This document shows, one piece after another, positions 6,587 through 15,060 of a DNA stretch of 55,895 bases. The position numbers and the translations under genes were made by a program. Every line of letters begins with the position of its first letter. Positions within the stretch are counted from its first letter, which is position 1. A model generated the notes under the pieces. That model was not told the origin of the DNA and made no database searches. It worked only from the letters and a program-made list of their open reading frames with translations. Origin of the DNA: Methanocellales archaeon (GTDB lineage: Archaea > Halobacteriota > UBA148); the NCBI GenBank assembly GCA_030019435.1, contig JASEEV010000004.1:1-55895 (forward strand), written 5' to 3'.

Positions 6587-6690
6587 ATGAACTCCTCATC
6601 ATAAACCAAGAGTAATGTTACCAACCCAACGATCAACTTAGCCTTTCTTGCTCATCTTCTCGCTATGTCATTTTTAGGCTTTAAACGTTT
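6583..6690 (-). repeat. dispersed repeat copy 7 with decayed peptide gene
   Basis: On the minus strand the start (ATG at 6655) reads MSKKG then a stop. In the shifted frame AKLIVGLVTLLLVYDEEFI follows and ends at 6583. The same frame-breaking AAGAAAGGCTAAG sequence as copy 6 indicates the two were copied after the frameshift arose. The promoter-like half is shorter (CGCTATGTCATTTTTAGG). Confidence 0.6.
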
Positions 6691-7087
6691 TTCTAGGGAT
6701 CACGCTGGCATATCTGGTGAAATGATCATCAAAACTGGCAATCGTATCAATCTTCTTGCTCAACATGACTGCAACGGAGGTCGCATCGGTCATGCTAAAC
6801 TTTCGTCTATCGTCTTCTCTAAGGATTTTCAGTCCCTCGCTAAAAAGGGCGGGCCCTATGAAAACGACATCTATGTCTGGAGCTGCTAAGATCCCCAGGA
6901 TTTTTTCATGCACTGTTTCTATCTCCCTTCTGAGCAAAGTAGTTAGTTCATCCAACACGTAATCGCTTGTGACCTGTCTGCCATATCTCCCGCTCTTGAT
7001 GTCATCTTCTTCATCCAGTGCATTTTGGTGCATGTCATCGGTCTCTACGATATGGGCAAACCAAAAGGTGGTATCGATGAAAATCAT
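6674..7087 (-). CDS. VapC-type PIN-domain toxin
   Basis: A 137-residue PIN protein: MIFIDTTFWFAHIVETDD, TSDYVLDELTTLLRRE (glutamate helix), FSMTDATSVAVM (second aspartate cluster) and IASFDDHFTRYASV (last aspartates). All expected acidic positions are present. It overlaps the small upstream gene by 4 bp, as toxin-antitoxin pairs do. Its end abuts dispersed repeat copy 7. Confidence 0.9.
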   Translation of the reverse strand: MIFIDTTFWFAHIVETDDMHQNALDEEDDIKSGRYGRQVTSDYVLDELTTLLRREIETVHEKILGILAAPDIDVVFIGPALFSEGLKILREDDRRKFSMTDATSVAVMLSKKIDTIASFDDHFTRYASVIPRKTFKA

Positions 7088-7350
7088 GCCGATCTACCAT
7101 AGAGTTCTTCATCAAGTTCTCTCGATCGGACCTTGCCCATGCCTTTAACAGGAGTTACCATGTCCCAGACGCTCTTTTTCGATAGCATCATCTCCTCGAA
7201 CTCAGGAAAGTTGGCGATCATGTATTTCACCGACTTGGAGATCAGCTCATATAGCGGGATGTTCACTCCCTCAGATTTTAGATGGGCATGGATCTTTTTT
7301 ATTTCGTTCAGCTCAGTTGACTTCATTTTAACGCTTTTCAATTCTCCCAT
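7084..7350 (-). CDS. antitoxin-like partner of the PIN toxin
   Basis: An 88-residue basic, helical protein. The middle (EIKKIHAHLKSEGVNIPLYELISKSVKYMIANFPEF) resembles the helical part of ribbon-helix-helix or VapB-type antitoxins, but I do not recognise the exact family. The C-terminus (KGMGKVRSRELDEELYGRSA) could wrap the toxin. Assignment rests on the 4-bp overlap with the PIN gene and on the repeated GTAGAA operator upstream. An internal ATG at codon 9 is an alternative start. Confidence 0.65.
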   Translation of the reverse strand: MGELKSVKMKSTELNEIKKIHAHLKSEGVNIPLYELISKSVKYMIANFPEFEEMMLSKKSVWDMVTPVKGMGKVRSRELDEELYGRSA

Positions 7351-7360
7351 TTTACCACTG

Positions 7361-7390
7361 GTAGAATTTTCTACTTGTAGAATATTAAAA
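7361..7390 (-). promoter_or_regulatory. triple GTAGAA half-site operator and TATA region
   Basis: GTAGAA (7361-7366), TTCTAC (7369-7374) and GTAGAA (7377-7382) form overlapping inverted repeats with 2-base gaps. A minus-strand TTTTAATATT box lies at about 7381-7390. The sites lie between TATA and the antitoxin ATG at 7350, so repression by the antitoxin or the toxin-antitoxin complex is likely. Confidence 0.5.
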
Positions 7391-7547
7391 CTTTCGGTAC
7401 CGTCTAACGATTAAGCTAGCTATCCATGTTCGTGCCATATCTAAAACTTCTACCACTCGAGTACAACGTGAAGGATCGCCCCAGTCACGGTTTCCGCGTA
7501 AACACATATTTACAAAAATAAACGTACTCAAAATCTTGGGCATAAGA

Positions 7548-7583
7548 TTTTTATATCAATTCCCACAATATAAAATGTGGGAA
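7548..7583 (+). promoter_or_regulatory. TATA box and perfect 8-bp inverted repeat before AbrB/PIN pair
   Basis: A TTTTTATATC box (7548-7557) is followed by TTCCCACA (7560-7567), 8 bases, then TGTGGGAA (7576-7583). GTGGGAAAAT recurs at 7594-7603, overlapping the start codon. This looks like an autoregulatory operator. Confidence 0.55.
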
Positions 7584-7600
7584 AATTGAGGAGTGGGAAA

Positions 7601-7816
7601 ATGGAAGTTGAAATTAAAGGTGAAATAGATTCCAAGGGAAGAATAGTGATACCTATCAAGATCAGAGAGCAGTTGAAAATAGAGGCAAGGGATAGGGTGA
7701 AGATCAAAATAGAAGAAGTCGAGCATAGGAAGTCATTTACGAAAGAATGCAAAGGTCTGTTGAAAGGATCTGGAGATGCTGTAGAACTTTTACACAGGGA
7801 ATCGCCTTTTAGGTGA
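7601..7816 (+). CDS. AbrB-type antitoxin (VapB)
   Basis: From ATG 7601 the 71-residue product begins MEVEIKGEIDSKGRIVIPIKIREQLKIEARDRVKIKIEE, a standard AbrB hairpin domain, then a short basic tail. A GTG at 7577 would extend it, but that codon lies inside the operator palindrome. GAGGAG at 7588-7593 is well spaced for 7601. The gene overlaps or abuts the following PIN gene. Confidence 0.85.
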   Translation: MEVEIKGEIDSKGRIVIPIKIREQLKIEARDRVKIKIEEVEHRKSFTKECKGLLKGSGDAVELLHRESPFR

Positions 7817-7821
7817 TTTTG

Positions 7822-8229
7822 ATGAGATACCTGGATGCCAGCATACCTCTCTGTGTTCTAACCGAGGAGCCGGCTGATAAGTTAGATCAATGTGTGGATA
7901 TCATGGAGGAGGTGGAGAAGGGGGAGAGAAGGGTGATAACGAACGTTCTCACGATCGCAGAGATCGCACATATATTGGTCCAGAGAGAAAAGAAAGCGCT
8001 AGATAAGGTTAGAGAGAGCATATTCGCACTGTTGGATTGTGGTGGACTGAACGTTGTAGATGCCGATTCTTCATTTTGTAAGGATGCAATTGAGTTGGTC
8101 GTGAAATATGCTATTGATTTTGTCGATGCCTACAACTATTTGACTATGAAAAAACTTAGTATAAAGGAGATCTATTCTCTAGACGAGCATTACGAGAAGA
8201 TGCAGGATATTGTGAGACTAGAAAGTTAA
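7822..8229 (+). CDS. VapC-type PIN-domain toxin
   Basis: A product of about 135 residues: MRYLDASIPLCVLTEEP, TNVLTIAEIAHILVQRE (glutamate helix), AIDFVDAYNYLTMKK (aspartates) and IYSLDEHYEKMQDI. All PIN acidic positions are visible. ATG 7822 is preferred over GTG 7813 because AGGTG lies 7 bases upstream. It pairs with the AbrB gene at 7601. Confidence 0.9.
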   Translation: MRYLDASIPLCVLTEEPADKLDQCVDIMEEVEKGERRVITNVLTIAEIAHILVQREKKALDKVRESIFALLDCGGLNVVDADSSFCKDAIELVVKYAIDFVDAYNYLTMKKLSIKEIYSLDEHYEKMQDIVRLES

Positions 8230-8281
8230 GCCCCTCAGTATTCCATATATAAACCAATAACCACAATATCTAGTGAGTACC

Positions 8282-8740
8282 ATGAGACTGCAAGCAGAGG
8301 ATCTGAGGAGGATGGGTGAGATAGTGGCTGAGCGATATCTCGCCAAACATGCGTTCGTGAACCTGCGGAAAGATGTGAGGCGGATATATAGGGCTCATGA
8401 TGATGTAGAGGAGCAATACCACAACTACCCATATATGAGCAGGGACTGGTATGTCGCCAACTCCGTTGACAAAACACACATGTGCACCAGCTGGGATGAG
8501 CTGAGGCGCCTAGTTGAGTTCCTAAGCCTGCATGGCGAGCATTTCGATTTCATGGTCAAGGATGATGAGCAGACGATATTCTATGTGATCACCCTTGGAA
8601 ACGAGCTGAGTCATGAGCTGAAAAATGCGGTCCAAGCTGCAAGGGATGCAGGCTATTCGGTATATGTGTTCAAAACTAATGTGCCAGAGAGCATAGAATT
8701 TAAGATGGCTGAAGTAACAGGTGCTAGTAGAAAGAGATAA
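8282..8740 (+). CDS. hypothetical soluble protein upstream of tRNA genes
   Basis: About 152 residues, alpha/beta, rich in charged and aromatic residues (DDVEEQYHNYPYMSRDWYVAN, FDFMVKDDEQTIFYVITLG). I do not recognise the family. No signal peptide, membrane span or metal-binding cluster is visible. A TATA box (CCATATATAAACC, 8242-8251) puts the transcription start near 8274, so GTG 8273 (leaderless) or ATG 8282 are both possible. It is followed by tRNA-Tyr 25 bases later on the same strand. Confidence 0.6.
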   Translation: MRLQAEDLRRMGEIVAERYLAKHAFVNLRKDVRRIYRAHDDVEEQYHNYPYMSRDWYVANSVDKTHMCTSWDELRRLVEFLSLHGEHFDFMVKDDEQTIFYVITLGNELSHELKNAVQAARDAGYSVYVFKTNVPESIEFKMAEVTGASRKR

Positions 8741-8765
8741 GTATGATCGTTGATATTGTACTATG

Positions 8766-8863
8766 CCCGCCTTAACTCAGTCTGGTTAGAGTGCGCGGCT
8801 GTAGTTCTTGTTGCGTAAAACGCAGGTACCGCGATGTCCCCGGTTCAAATCTGGGAGGCGGGA
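8766..8863 (+). tRNA. tRNA-Tyr (GTA) with intron
   Basis: The acceptor CCCGCCT (8766-8772) pairs with AGGCGGG (8856-8862), and the discriminator is A. The D stem ACTC/GAGT, anticodon stem CGCGG (8794-8798) with CCGCG (8829-8833) and T arm CCCGG-TTCAAAT-CTGGG all fold. The anticodon GTA is at 8801-8803. The C1-G72 pair is the archaeal tyrosine identity pair. The anticodon loop is split by a 23-base insertion after position 37. Confidence 0.92.
8805..8827 (+). other. tRNA-Tyr intron (position 37/38)
   Basis: The 23 bases between G37 (8804) and A38 (8828) have no place in the cloverleaf. They contain the self-complementary pair TTGCGT/ACGCAG, consistent with the bulge-helix-bulge that archaeal splicing endonuclease cuts. 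The exact cut sites may shift by one or two bases. Confidence 0.8.
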
Positions 8864-8899
8864 TTAGGTTTCGAAAGTGGAGTAGAGTGCAACACTTCT

Positions 8900-8972
8900 G
8901 CCCGGGTAGTGTAGTGGCCTATCATGAGGCCCTGTCGAGGCTTCGACTCGGGTTCAAATCCCGACCCGGGCG
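8900..8972 (+). tRNA. tRNA-Asp (GTC)
   Basis: The acceptor GCCCGGG (8900-8906) pairs with CCCGGGC (8965-8971), and the discriminator is G. The anticodon stem AGGCC/GGCTT encloses the loop CTGTCGA with anticodon GTC at 8934-8936. The T arm is CGGGTTCAAATCCCG. There is no intron. It lies 36 bases after tRNA-Tyr. Confidence 0.93.
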
Positions 8973-9079
8973 TTTCTGTATTCATATATGGTAACAATCA
9001 TGGTAACAATTGAGCCACTTTGGATACAATAACAAAAGGTTTATATGTCATTAGTAGCAAATCCGATCAACGATAGGGG

Positions 9080-10177
9080 ATGGGAAAAATGCAATCTATT
9101 ATACAAGAAGCTTTGAAATATTCTGAAACTGAACAAGCACGTCAGCAAGCTGCTATCATCGGCAACAACGGTCTTGGAGAGTTTGGAACGCCACGAATAG
9201 CGATCGTCGGGTGTGGTGGGGCAGGAAACAACACCATCAATAGACTATGCAGCATGGGTGTAACAGGTGCTGAAACGATAGCGATAAACACCGATAAACA
9301 ACACTTGGACTTCGTTCAAGGATGTAAAAAGATTTTAATCGGCAAATCACTCACCAAGGGCCTTGGCGCCGGTGGATTTCCACATATAGGGAGGCAGGCA
9401 GCTGAGCTTGATAGGATGATGCTGGAAGAGGTCTTGAGAGATGCAGACCTCGTTTTCATCACTGCTGGCATGGGCGGCGGCACTGGCACTGGTGCATCTC
9501 CCATCGTTGCAGAAGTTGCAAGAGAAGAGGGGGCAATCGTAGTAGGAATGGTGTCGTTCCCCTTCAAAGTGGAGAGGACCAGAAGGATCATAGCAGAAGA
9601 AGGCATCGAGGAGCTACGGCGAGCGGCAGATACCGTTGTGATATTGGACAACAATAGGCTCTTGAAGTACGTGCCAAACCTTCCAATAGAGCAAGCATTC
9701 TCAGTGATGGATCAACTGATTGCAGAGACGGTGAAAGGCATATCTGAGACGATCACATTGCCATCGCTGATCAATCTTGATTATGCAGACGTCAAGACCA
9801 TCATGCACTGCGGTGGCGTTGCAGTCATGCTGGTCGGTGAGACCCAGAGTCAAGACAAATCACATGAGGTTGTAAGAGCTGCGTTGAACCATCCGTTGCT
9901 AGATGTCGATTACAGGGGGGCAACTGGCGCTCTAATACACATCACTGGCGGGCAAGATCTCACATTACAGGAGGCGGAAGAAATAGCTGCAGCGCTGACA
10001 GAGGAAATCGATCCAAGGGCAAACGTGATCTGGGGTTCACGGGTTAACAAGGATTACGATGGCAAGGTCAAGGTCATGGCCATCATGACTGGAGTTCAAT
10101 CTGCGCAAGTACTCGGACCAAATGTGGGAAGGGTATACGGGCTTGCACATGAATCGGTCATCGATGTGATCCGATGA
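9080..10177 (+). CDS. ftsZ: cell division protein FtsZ
   Basis: A 365-residue tubulin-family GTPase that polymerises into the division ring. Visible motifs are [17 protein letters not shown] (nucleotide-binding loop), [11 protein letters not shown], the tubulin signature [11 protein letters not shown] near residue 130, [16 protein letters not shown] and [19 protein letters not shown]. The length matches archaeal FtsZ without a long C-terminal tail, and whether it is FtsZ1 or FtsZ2 cannot be settled by eye. A TATA box (GGTTTATATG) ends at about 9045, and ATG 9080 or 9089 may be used. Confidence 0.97.
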   Translation: MGKMQSIIQEALKYSETEQARQQAAIIGNNGLGEFGTPRIAIVGCGGAGNNTINRLCSMGVTGAETIAINTDKQHLDFVQGCKKILIGKSLTKGLGAGGFPHIGRQAAELDRMMLEEVLRDADLVFITAGMGGGTGTGASPIVAEVAREEGAIVVGMVSFPFKVERTRRIIAEEGIEELRRAADTVVILDNNRLLKYVPNLPIEQAFSVMDQLIAETVKGISETITLPSLINLDYADVKTIMHCGGVAVMLVGETQSQDKSHEVVRAALNHPLLDVDYRGATGALIHITGGQDLTLQEAEEIAAALTEEIDPRANVIWGSRVNKDYDGKVKVMAIMTGVQSAQVLGPNVGRVYGLAHESVIDVIR

Positions 10178-10239
10178 TAGCAAAGATGATGGGACTATAA
10201 CGATGAGCACTGCATTGTTCTCGATTGTGAAGGCGATGA

Positions 10240-11139
10240 TCAGCTAGGGAAGAACTTCTTTAGTAGCTTGCATGCTTGACATAGGTCGCCCATAGTCGGC
10301 TCTCCACAGGTCTCACATCGTCGGAGATCGACATCCTCCTTTTTTAACGATTTGGTCAAAACGTCAAAGCTTTTCATCAGCGAGTACTTGGTGCCAGGAT
10401 GCTTAGCCTCGAAGACGTTTAACATGTCACGTATTTCAGCTCTCAGTGAGAAGCTCACATACGGGCATTCATCGAATGATATGGGTAGCTCTTTTACAAT
10501 TGCATAGAGTGCAACCTCTTTTTCTGATACGCTCCTCAGCGGCTTGATTCGTGGTACTAGTCCAGGTTTTTTTGCTGGCACGAGCCTGACCAACCGCTCC
10601 ATGTCTCCTCTTAGCAAGTTCATTAGCACTGCTTGTGCCTCATCATCTAAGTCGTGTCCGGTTGCCAGTTTTGTCGCGCTCAATGCTTTGGCTGTCCTGT
10701 TTAAGATCGTTCGGCGAAACACCCCACAGTAAGTGCACGGTGCCCTTTCCCCTACATTCGTCATTTGATCCAGTGTCAATCCAAACTGATCTTCAAACGA
10801 GACGGTCTCGTGCGGAATGCCAAGTCTCTTGCAGATTTGCCTTGCAGTCTTCAGCGTTTTTTCCCTGTAATCATGAATGCCTTCATCGATCGATATTGCG
10901 ACCAATCGTATATCTGGACGATCCTTGAACAAAGAGTGCAGTATGTGCAATACAACGACACTGTCCTTGCCACCGCTTAGTGCAACTGCGACGATGTCTT
11001 CTTGTTCGATCATTTTGTATCTGCGAATGCTATGCTTGATCTTTCGCTCAACGTCTTCCATAAAATGCCTCTTGCACAAATGCATGCCAGAGTATTTTTG
11101 GTGGACGATCGCCACATGATCACATTTGTCGCATCTCAT
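10240..11139 (-). CDS. NcsA/TtuA-family tRNA 2-thiouridine synthetase
   Basis: An adenylating sulfurtransferase of the TIGR00269 family that thiolates tRNA uridine. From ATG 11139 it begins MRCDKCDHVAIVHQ with a zinc-ribbon. It then has the PP-loop ALSGGKDSVVVLHIL, Fe-S or catalytic cysteines in APCTYCGVFRR and DECPYVSF, the GHDLDDEAQAVLMN motif, and a second zinc-ribbon CETCGEPTMGDLCQAC at the C-terminus. An upstream ATG at 11166 exists, but family N-termini start at the zinc-ribbon and the divergent promoter overlaps the longer form. It is divergent from the DUF460 gene. Confidence 0.92.
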   Translation of the reverse strand: MRCDKCDHVAIVHQKYSGMHLCKRHFMEDVERKIKHSIRRYKMIEQEDIVAVALSGGKDSVVVLHILHSLFKDRPDIRLVAISIDEGIHDYREKTLKTARQICKRLGIPHETVSFEDQFGLTLDQMTNVGERAPCTYCGVFRRTILNRTAKALSATKLATGHDLDDEAQAVLMNLLRGDMERLVRLVPAKKPGLVPRIKPLRSVSEKEVALYAIVKELPISFDECPYVSFSLRAEIRDMLNVFEAKHPGTKYSLMKSFDVLTKSLKKEDVDLRRCETCGEPTMGDLCQACKLLKKFFPS

Positions 11140-11180
11140 AGCAAAACTATCTTTATCATAATCCACTATAATAACAATCT

Positions 11181-12383
11181 GTGCAAAGTGGCTATCTTAT
11201 CGTCGGAATAGACCCTGGTACGACCACTGCAGTTGCAATCCTTGATCTGAGAGGAGAGCTCGTCAACCTATTCAGTTCCAGGGTGGTTTCGATATCAGAT
11301 GTGATCGAGCGTATAGCAGAACATGGGCGACCGCTGATCATAGCCTCTGATGTAACGCCTGCTCCAAACACTGTGGAAAAGGTCAAGCGAGCATTCCATG
11401 CAGTCCTATTCTCACCAGGTGAGTCGCTACCAACAGATGAGAAGGTCACCTTGGCCAAGCCGTTCGGATATGACAATGAGCATGAAAGAGATGCATTGGC
11501 TGCAGCTCTATGGGCATTCAAGGACCATAAAAACAAGTTCGCTCAGATCGAAAAGAAGACTCCGGTTGGCATGGACGCAGATGAGGTGAAGGCGCTGGTC
11601 GTCCACGGATGCTCGATCGACGCTGCCATTTCTCAGTTGTCCGAACCAGAGGAGGCAGAAGAGATCCAAAAAAAGGAAGTAAAAATCATCGACAAGCAAG
11701 TCTTAGAGCTACAGGAGATCATCCATCGCCAGGAAAGACAGATTTTTAGGCTTAAAGAATACGTCGATGAGTTGCGATCGCAGATCACCAAAAAAGACGA
11801 TCGAATCGATGAGCTCGTCAGCTTATTAGATGACATAAGATCAAAAGAGCAGAGAGCGCTAAGGAGGACAAGAGTGATTGAGCGTAGAGATAAAGAGATC
11901 GCTCGGCTAAAAAAAGAGGTGCGGGAACGAGAGGATGATATATCTCTGCTATCCAACCAAATAGATCAATTAAAGCACGTCCGCGCGTTGGAGATTTCGG
12001 GAAAAACGGTGAAAGTGATATCCTCATTCACAAAAGATTCGATTTTAGAAACTGAGGCCGAGTATGGACTCGGAAAAGGGGATGTGGTGTTCTTAGAAGA
12101 TGCCAGTGGAGGTGGCCATACCACGGCAGACTTGCTTATAAGCAAAGGAATTAGAGCGGTGATCACCCAAAACGACATGTCCCATGCTGCAGAAAAACGG
12201 TTTTTTAATATGGACATTCCCATCCTCAGAACACAAGAGGTGAGGCTCCATAAGGTTGATGATCTTGTAGTCGTTGATCTGAATGCATTAGATCGAGCAA
12301 TCCAAAAATGGCATGCACATGCGAGGAAAATTAGGGTTGAGAAGATGGAGTCATTGATCAGGAAATATCAAAAGAGAGCCTAA
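11181..12383 (+). CDS. DUF460 protein, RNase H-like fold with coiled coil
   Basis: A 400-residue archaeal conserved protein. Residues 1-130 carry a RuvC/RNase H-like fold starting YLIVGIDPGTTTAVAILDL, with later HERDALAAALWAFK. Residues 170-265 are a long charged coiled coil (VLELQEIIHRQERQIFRLKEYVDEL...). The C-terminal part ends in a globular domain (GISRAVITQNDMSHAAE-like region). The start codon is GTG, and a TATA-like CTTTATCATAA about 27 bases upstream suggests a leaderless mRNA. A nucleic-acid-related role is inferred from the fold only. Confidence 0.88.
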   Translation: MQSGYLIVGIDPGTTTAVAILDLRGELVNLFSSRVVSISDVIERIAEHGRPLIIASDVTPAPNTVEKVKRAFHAVLFSPGESLPTDEKVTLAKPFGYDNEHERDALAAALWAFKDHKNKFAQIEKKTPVGMDADEVKALVVHGCSIDAAISQLSEPEEAEEIQKKEVKIIDKQVLELQEIIHRQERQIFRLKEYVDELRSQITKKDDRIDELVSLLDDIRSKEQRALRRTRVIERRDKEIARLKKEVREREDDISLLSNQIDQLKHVRALEISGKTVKVISSFTKDSILETEAEYGLGKGDVVFLEDASGGGHTTADLLISKGIRAVITQNDMSHAAEKRFFNMDIPILRTQEVRLHKVDDLVVVDLNALDRAIQKWHAHARKIRVEKMESLIRKYQKRA

Positions 12384-13567
12384 AAGGTGCTCAGCTCTCC
12401 TCTGACGACCATCTCAGTGATCTTTGTGATATCTGACAGCCAGTCGTCAATGATGCCTTCGACCTTTGGCTTGATTTTTTGCATGCTGGCTCCTTTCTTC
12501 GGTATGATCTGGGCACTTACAACCTTTGGATCGTCGATCGGTTGTCCGATCTGGGAGAGAATGCGTACATAGACTTCCTCGATACCATCAACTTCTGCTA
12601 TATCCCGTGCCATTTGATTGGATAACAAGTTGTAGATCTTGCCTATGTGATTGACTGGGTTCTTGCCACTTGTTGCCTCCAAACTCATCGGTCTGTTGGG
12701 TGTGATCAATCCATTACACCTGTTACCCCTGCCCACAGAGCCGTCATCGCCCATTTCTGCTGAAGTGCCAGTCACGGTTAGATAGATCGAACCCGTGGCA
12801 TAATCATCCGCTATGTTTACTGCTACCGACACATCACGTTTGGTGTGTTGCTTAGCTACTTCTAAGACGTGCTCACTAAGCTCCTCTTTTGTCATCTTAT
12901 AATGTTCCAGATCATCCACATATTTCGAAATAAAGGCGTTAGCAACGGTAAGAGTGATGTGATCTTTGACGCGCAAGCCCATTACCTTTATGTCCTCTCC
13001 AATTGCCGGTTGTCTTTCTCTCAAATTCATCACGGCTCGCTCTGTGCTATACACAACTCGCTCCGTCTCCGAGAGCGGGGCATGACCTACGCCAAATGAT
13101 GTGTCATTCGCCTTTGGGACCCCACCTCTCTCGAAAACGTTTATGAGATCTGCAGAACCCTGCCCTATCCGTTGATCAAAGATGACATGAGAAGGATCAA
13201 GATTCCTAATGTTGTTCGCCAGATATTCCCTTGCTGCCTCATGGGCAATCACTCCGACTGGTATCTTCTCCTCACCGACATATGTGGTGGCTCTCCCACC
13301 GACCAGGATGAAGACGGGTCTTATCACCTCTCCACCTCCATAGAGAGGATTTGCCTCCCCCCCAACCAATTCAACCTGGTCCGTGTTGTGATGCAGGATC
13401 CTACCAAATCGGCTCAAGTATTCATTCGACAATGCCCTGCTCACCGCCTCCGCAATCCCATCGCATATTGAGTCCGGATGTCCGATCCCCTTTCTCTCGA
13501 CCAGCTCGATCCTCTGTTTTTCAATGGGAGTTCGGGTGATCTGCTCCACCCTGATATTTCGTTTCAT
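12380..13567 (-). CDS. mat: archaeal S-adenosylmethionine synthetase
   Basis: A 395-residue archaeal-type methionine adenosyltransferase, making SAM from methionine and ATP. It starts [27 protein letters not shown] and contains [18 protein letters not shown], the [17 protein letters not shown] segment, and [15 protein letters not shown]. The length is as expected for the family, which is distinct from bacterial MetK. It is convergent with the DUF460 gene, overlapping it by 4 bp at the stop codons. Confidence 0.96.
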   Translation of the reverse strand: MKRNIRVEQITRTPIEKQRIELVERKGIGHPDSICDGIAEAVSRALSNEYLSRFGRILHHNTDQVELVGGEANPLYGGGEVIRPVFILVGGRATTYVGEEKIPVGVIAHEAAREYLANNIRNLDPSHVIFDQRIGQGSADLINVFERGGVPKANDTSFGVGHAPLSETERVVYSTERAVMNLRERQPAIGEDIKVMGLRVKDHITLTVANAFISKYVDDLEHYKMTKEELSEHVLEVAKQHTKRDVSVAVNIADDYATGSIYLTVTGTSAEMGDDGSVGRGNRCNGLITPNRPMSLEATSGKNPVNHIGKIYNLLSNQMARDIAEVDGIEEVYVRILSQIGQPIDDPKVVSAQIIPKKGASMQKIKPKVEGIIDDWLSDITKITEMVVRGELSTF

Positions 13568-13660
13568 CGTTTCAAAAATGCATCATGGGTTATAATATTT
13601 TTCGGTACGATCATTATTGGCAGTAATGTAATATATTAAAAAGGAGAAGGATATTTGGTG

Positions 13661-13900
13661 ATGAAGATGGTATCAAAGGATGAGGTCGAAGAGGCGCTGA
13701 AAGAGGTGATGGATCCAGAGCTTGGAGTTAGCCTGGTGGACCTGAACTTGATCAAAGACATTACGATAGAAGGCGATGTGGTGCGCATAAAAATGACATT
13801 GACTTCACCTTTTTGCCCTTTATCCGGCTATATAGTCAACCAAGTCAAGGAAAAAGTTGAGAGTTTGGGTGTAAAGGCTGAAGTGGATCTGATATTTTGA
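13661..13900 (+). CDS. MIP18/DUF59 family Fe-S assembly protein
   Basis: An 80-residue protein of the DUF59 (SufT/MIP18) family: EVEEALKEVMDPELGVSLVDLNLIKDI and the cysteine motif TSPFCPLSGYI, typical of Fe-S cluster maturation factors. TTG 13655, GTG 13658 and ATG 13661 are all in frame; AAGGAGAAGG at 13641-13650 supports 13658 or 13661. A TAATATATTAAAA promoter lies upstream. It overlaps the DUF429 gene start. Confidence 0.88.
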   Translation: MKMVSKDEVEEALKEVMDPELGVSLVDLNLIKDITIEGDVVRIKMTLTSPFCPLSGYIVNQVKEKVESLGVKAEVDLIF

Positions 13901-14400
13901 TGGTCGGGATCGATCTGGCTGGGTCTGAAAAAAACATCACTGGCATATGCGTGATGGACCATGGCATGAGAACCTTTTCCGTTCGTAGAGATGAGGAGAT
14001 CATAGAGCTCGTGGAGTCCGCAAAAGGGAAGATCGTTGCGATCGATGCGCCCCTGTCCTTCCACGGAGAAGCTTTCAGAGACTGCGATGTAGAAATAAGA
14101 GAGCATTGTAGGATAATGCCATTGACGCTTCATGGTATGAGGAGGTTGACAGAGAGAGGAATGCGGTTAGCGAAATTGTTTAGGAGAAAGTACGAGGTCA
14201 TCGAGGTCTATCCGTATGCATCCAAAAAATTTTTGGACATAAAGAGCGAGCACGATCTAAAAAAATTTGGAATACATGCGGAAATCAAAAACAAAGACGA
14301 ATTTGATGCGATCATATGTGCGTTGACTGCCAAATTTTATCTCGAAGGCAAATACAAGGCGTTTGGAAATAAGGATAAGATCATCGTTCCTATCTCGTGA
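13900..14400 (+). CDS. DUF429 protein, predicted RNase H-fold
   Basis: A 166-residue protein starting MVGIDLAGSEKNITGICVM, an RNase H-like first strand with an aspartate. VAIDAPLSF follows (second acidic strand), then a conserved MRRLTERGMRLAK helix, VIEVYPYASKKFL and KDEFDAIICALTA (last acidic helix). This is the DUF429 pattern. The substrate is unknown. Its ATG overlaps the DUF59 stop codon (TGATG), so the two are co-translated. Confidence 0.85.
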   Translation: MVGIDLAGSEKNITGICVMDHGMRTFSVRRDEEIIELVESAKGKIVAIDAPLSFHGEAFRDCDVEIREHCRIMPLTLHGMRRLTERGMRLAKLFRRKYEVIEVYPYASKKFLDIKSEHDLKKFGIHAEIKNKDEFDAIICALTAKFYLEGKYKAFGNKDKIIVPIS

Positions 14401-14415
14401 ATGTGGTGATGTAAT

Positions 14416-14964
14416 TTGGTAAAAGCGAGAATTTTGGTCGAAGGATTCGTTCAAGGCGTTGAATACAGGGCATTGGTTAAGAACATTGCTAGAAAAATGA
14501 AGATCAAGGGATATGTTAAGAATCTCGATGATGGAACTGTTGAAATATACTGCGAGTCTACCAAGAGCATCATCGAAGACTTCATAAAGAGGATGGAGAG
14601 GAAGACTGAGTATCCTGATGAGTTTAGTCTCAGTGTCGAGAGGATTTTTGTTCGCTATGAGGGCGAACAAGGATACATCCAGCCGTCTAGAGAACTAGGT
14701 ATCTTTGAGACAGATTATGGAGAAGAGGCAAAATCAGCTTTTGAAAAGGCGAATTTAGAGAAATTAGAAATAGGCACACTTGTCATGTCGAAATTGAGAG
14801 ACGAAACAAACTACAATTTTAGAACGATGGATGAGAGATACACGATTTCGACGAACGTTGAAGCATTAACCAAAGAGATTAGGGACACAAATCAAAATGT
14901 CGAAACGTTGGCAAAGACCTTCGTAAGGCTAGTTGATACGTTGGAAAGAAAGAGCGCAAAATAG
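14416..14964 (+). CDS. acylphosphatase-domain protein with C-terminal extension
   Basis: Residues 1-90 are an acylphosphatase fold: LVEGFVQGVEYRALVKNIARKMKIKGYVKNLDDGTVEI. The catalytic arginine (YR) and asparagine (KN) are present, but the usual glycine before the aromatic residue is glutamate (VEYR instead of VGFR). Residues 95-182 form an extra, mostly helical tail (NVEALTKEIRDTNQNVETLAKTFVRLVD). The start is TTG with GGTGATG upstream. A role in hydrolysing acyl phosphates is uncertain; a binding role is possible. Confidence 0.75.
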   Translation: MVKARILVEGFVQGVEYRALVKNIARKMKIKGYVKNLDDGTVEIYCESTKSIIEDFIKRMERKTEYPDEFSLSVERIFVRYEGEQGYIQPSRELGIFETDYGEEAKSAFEKANLEKLEIGTLVMSKLRDETNYNFRTMDERYTISTNVEALTKEIRDTNQNVETLAKTFVRLVDTLERKSAK

Positions 14965-15060
14965 GGAAAGAGTTCTACTTCCTTCATTTATTCATAACCA
15001 GATTTGGTGTGTTTGGGTTGGTTTTGGCATTTCCTCGGTGGATCCCTACTTCGTTCTATC

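Noticed and set aside
7396-7430. Possible further copy of the dispersed repeat (TCTAACGATTAAGCTAGCT)
   Set aside because: Only partly similar to the core and with no peptide frame; within chance for AT-rich sequence.
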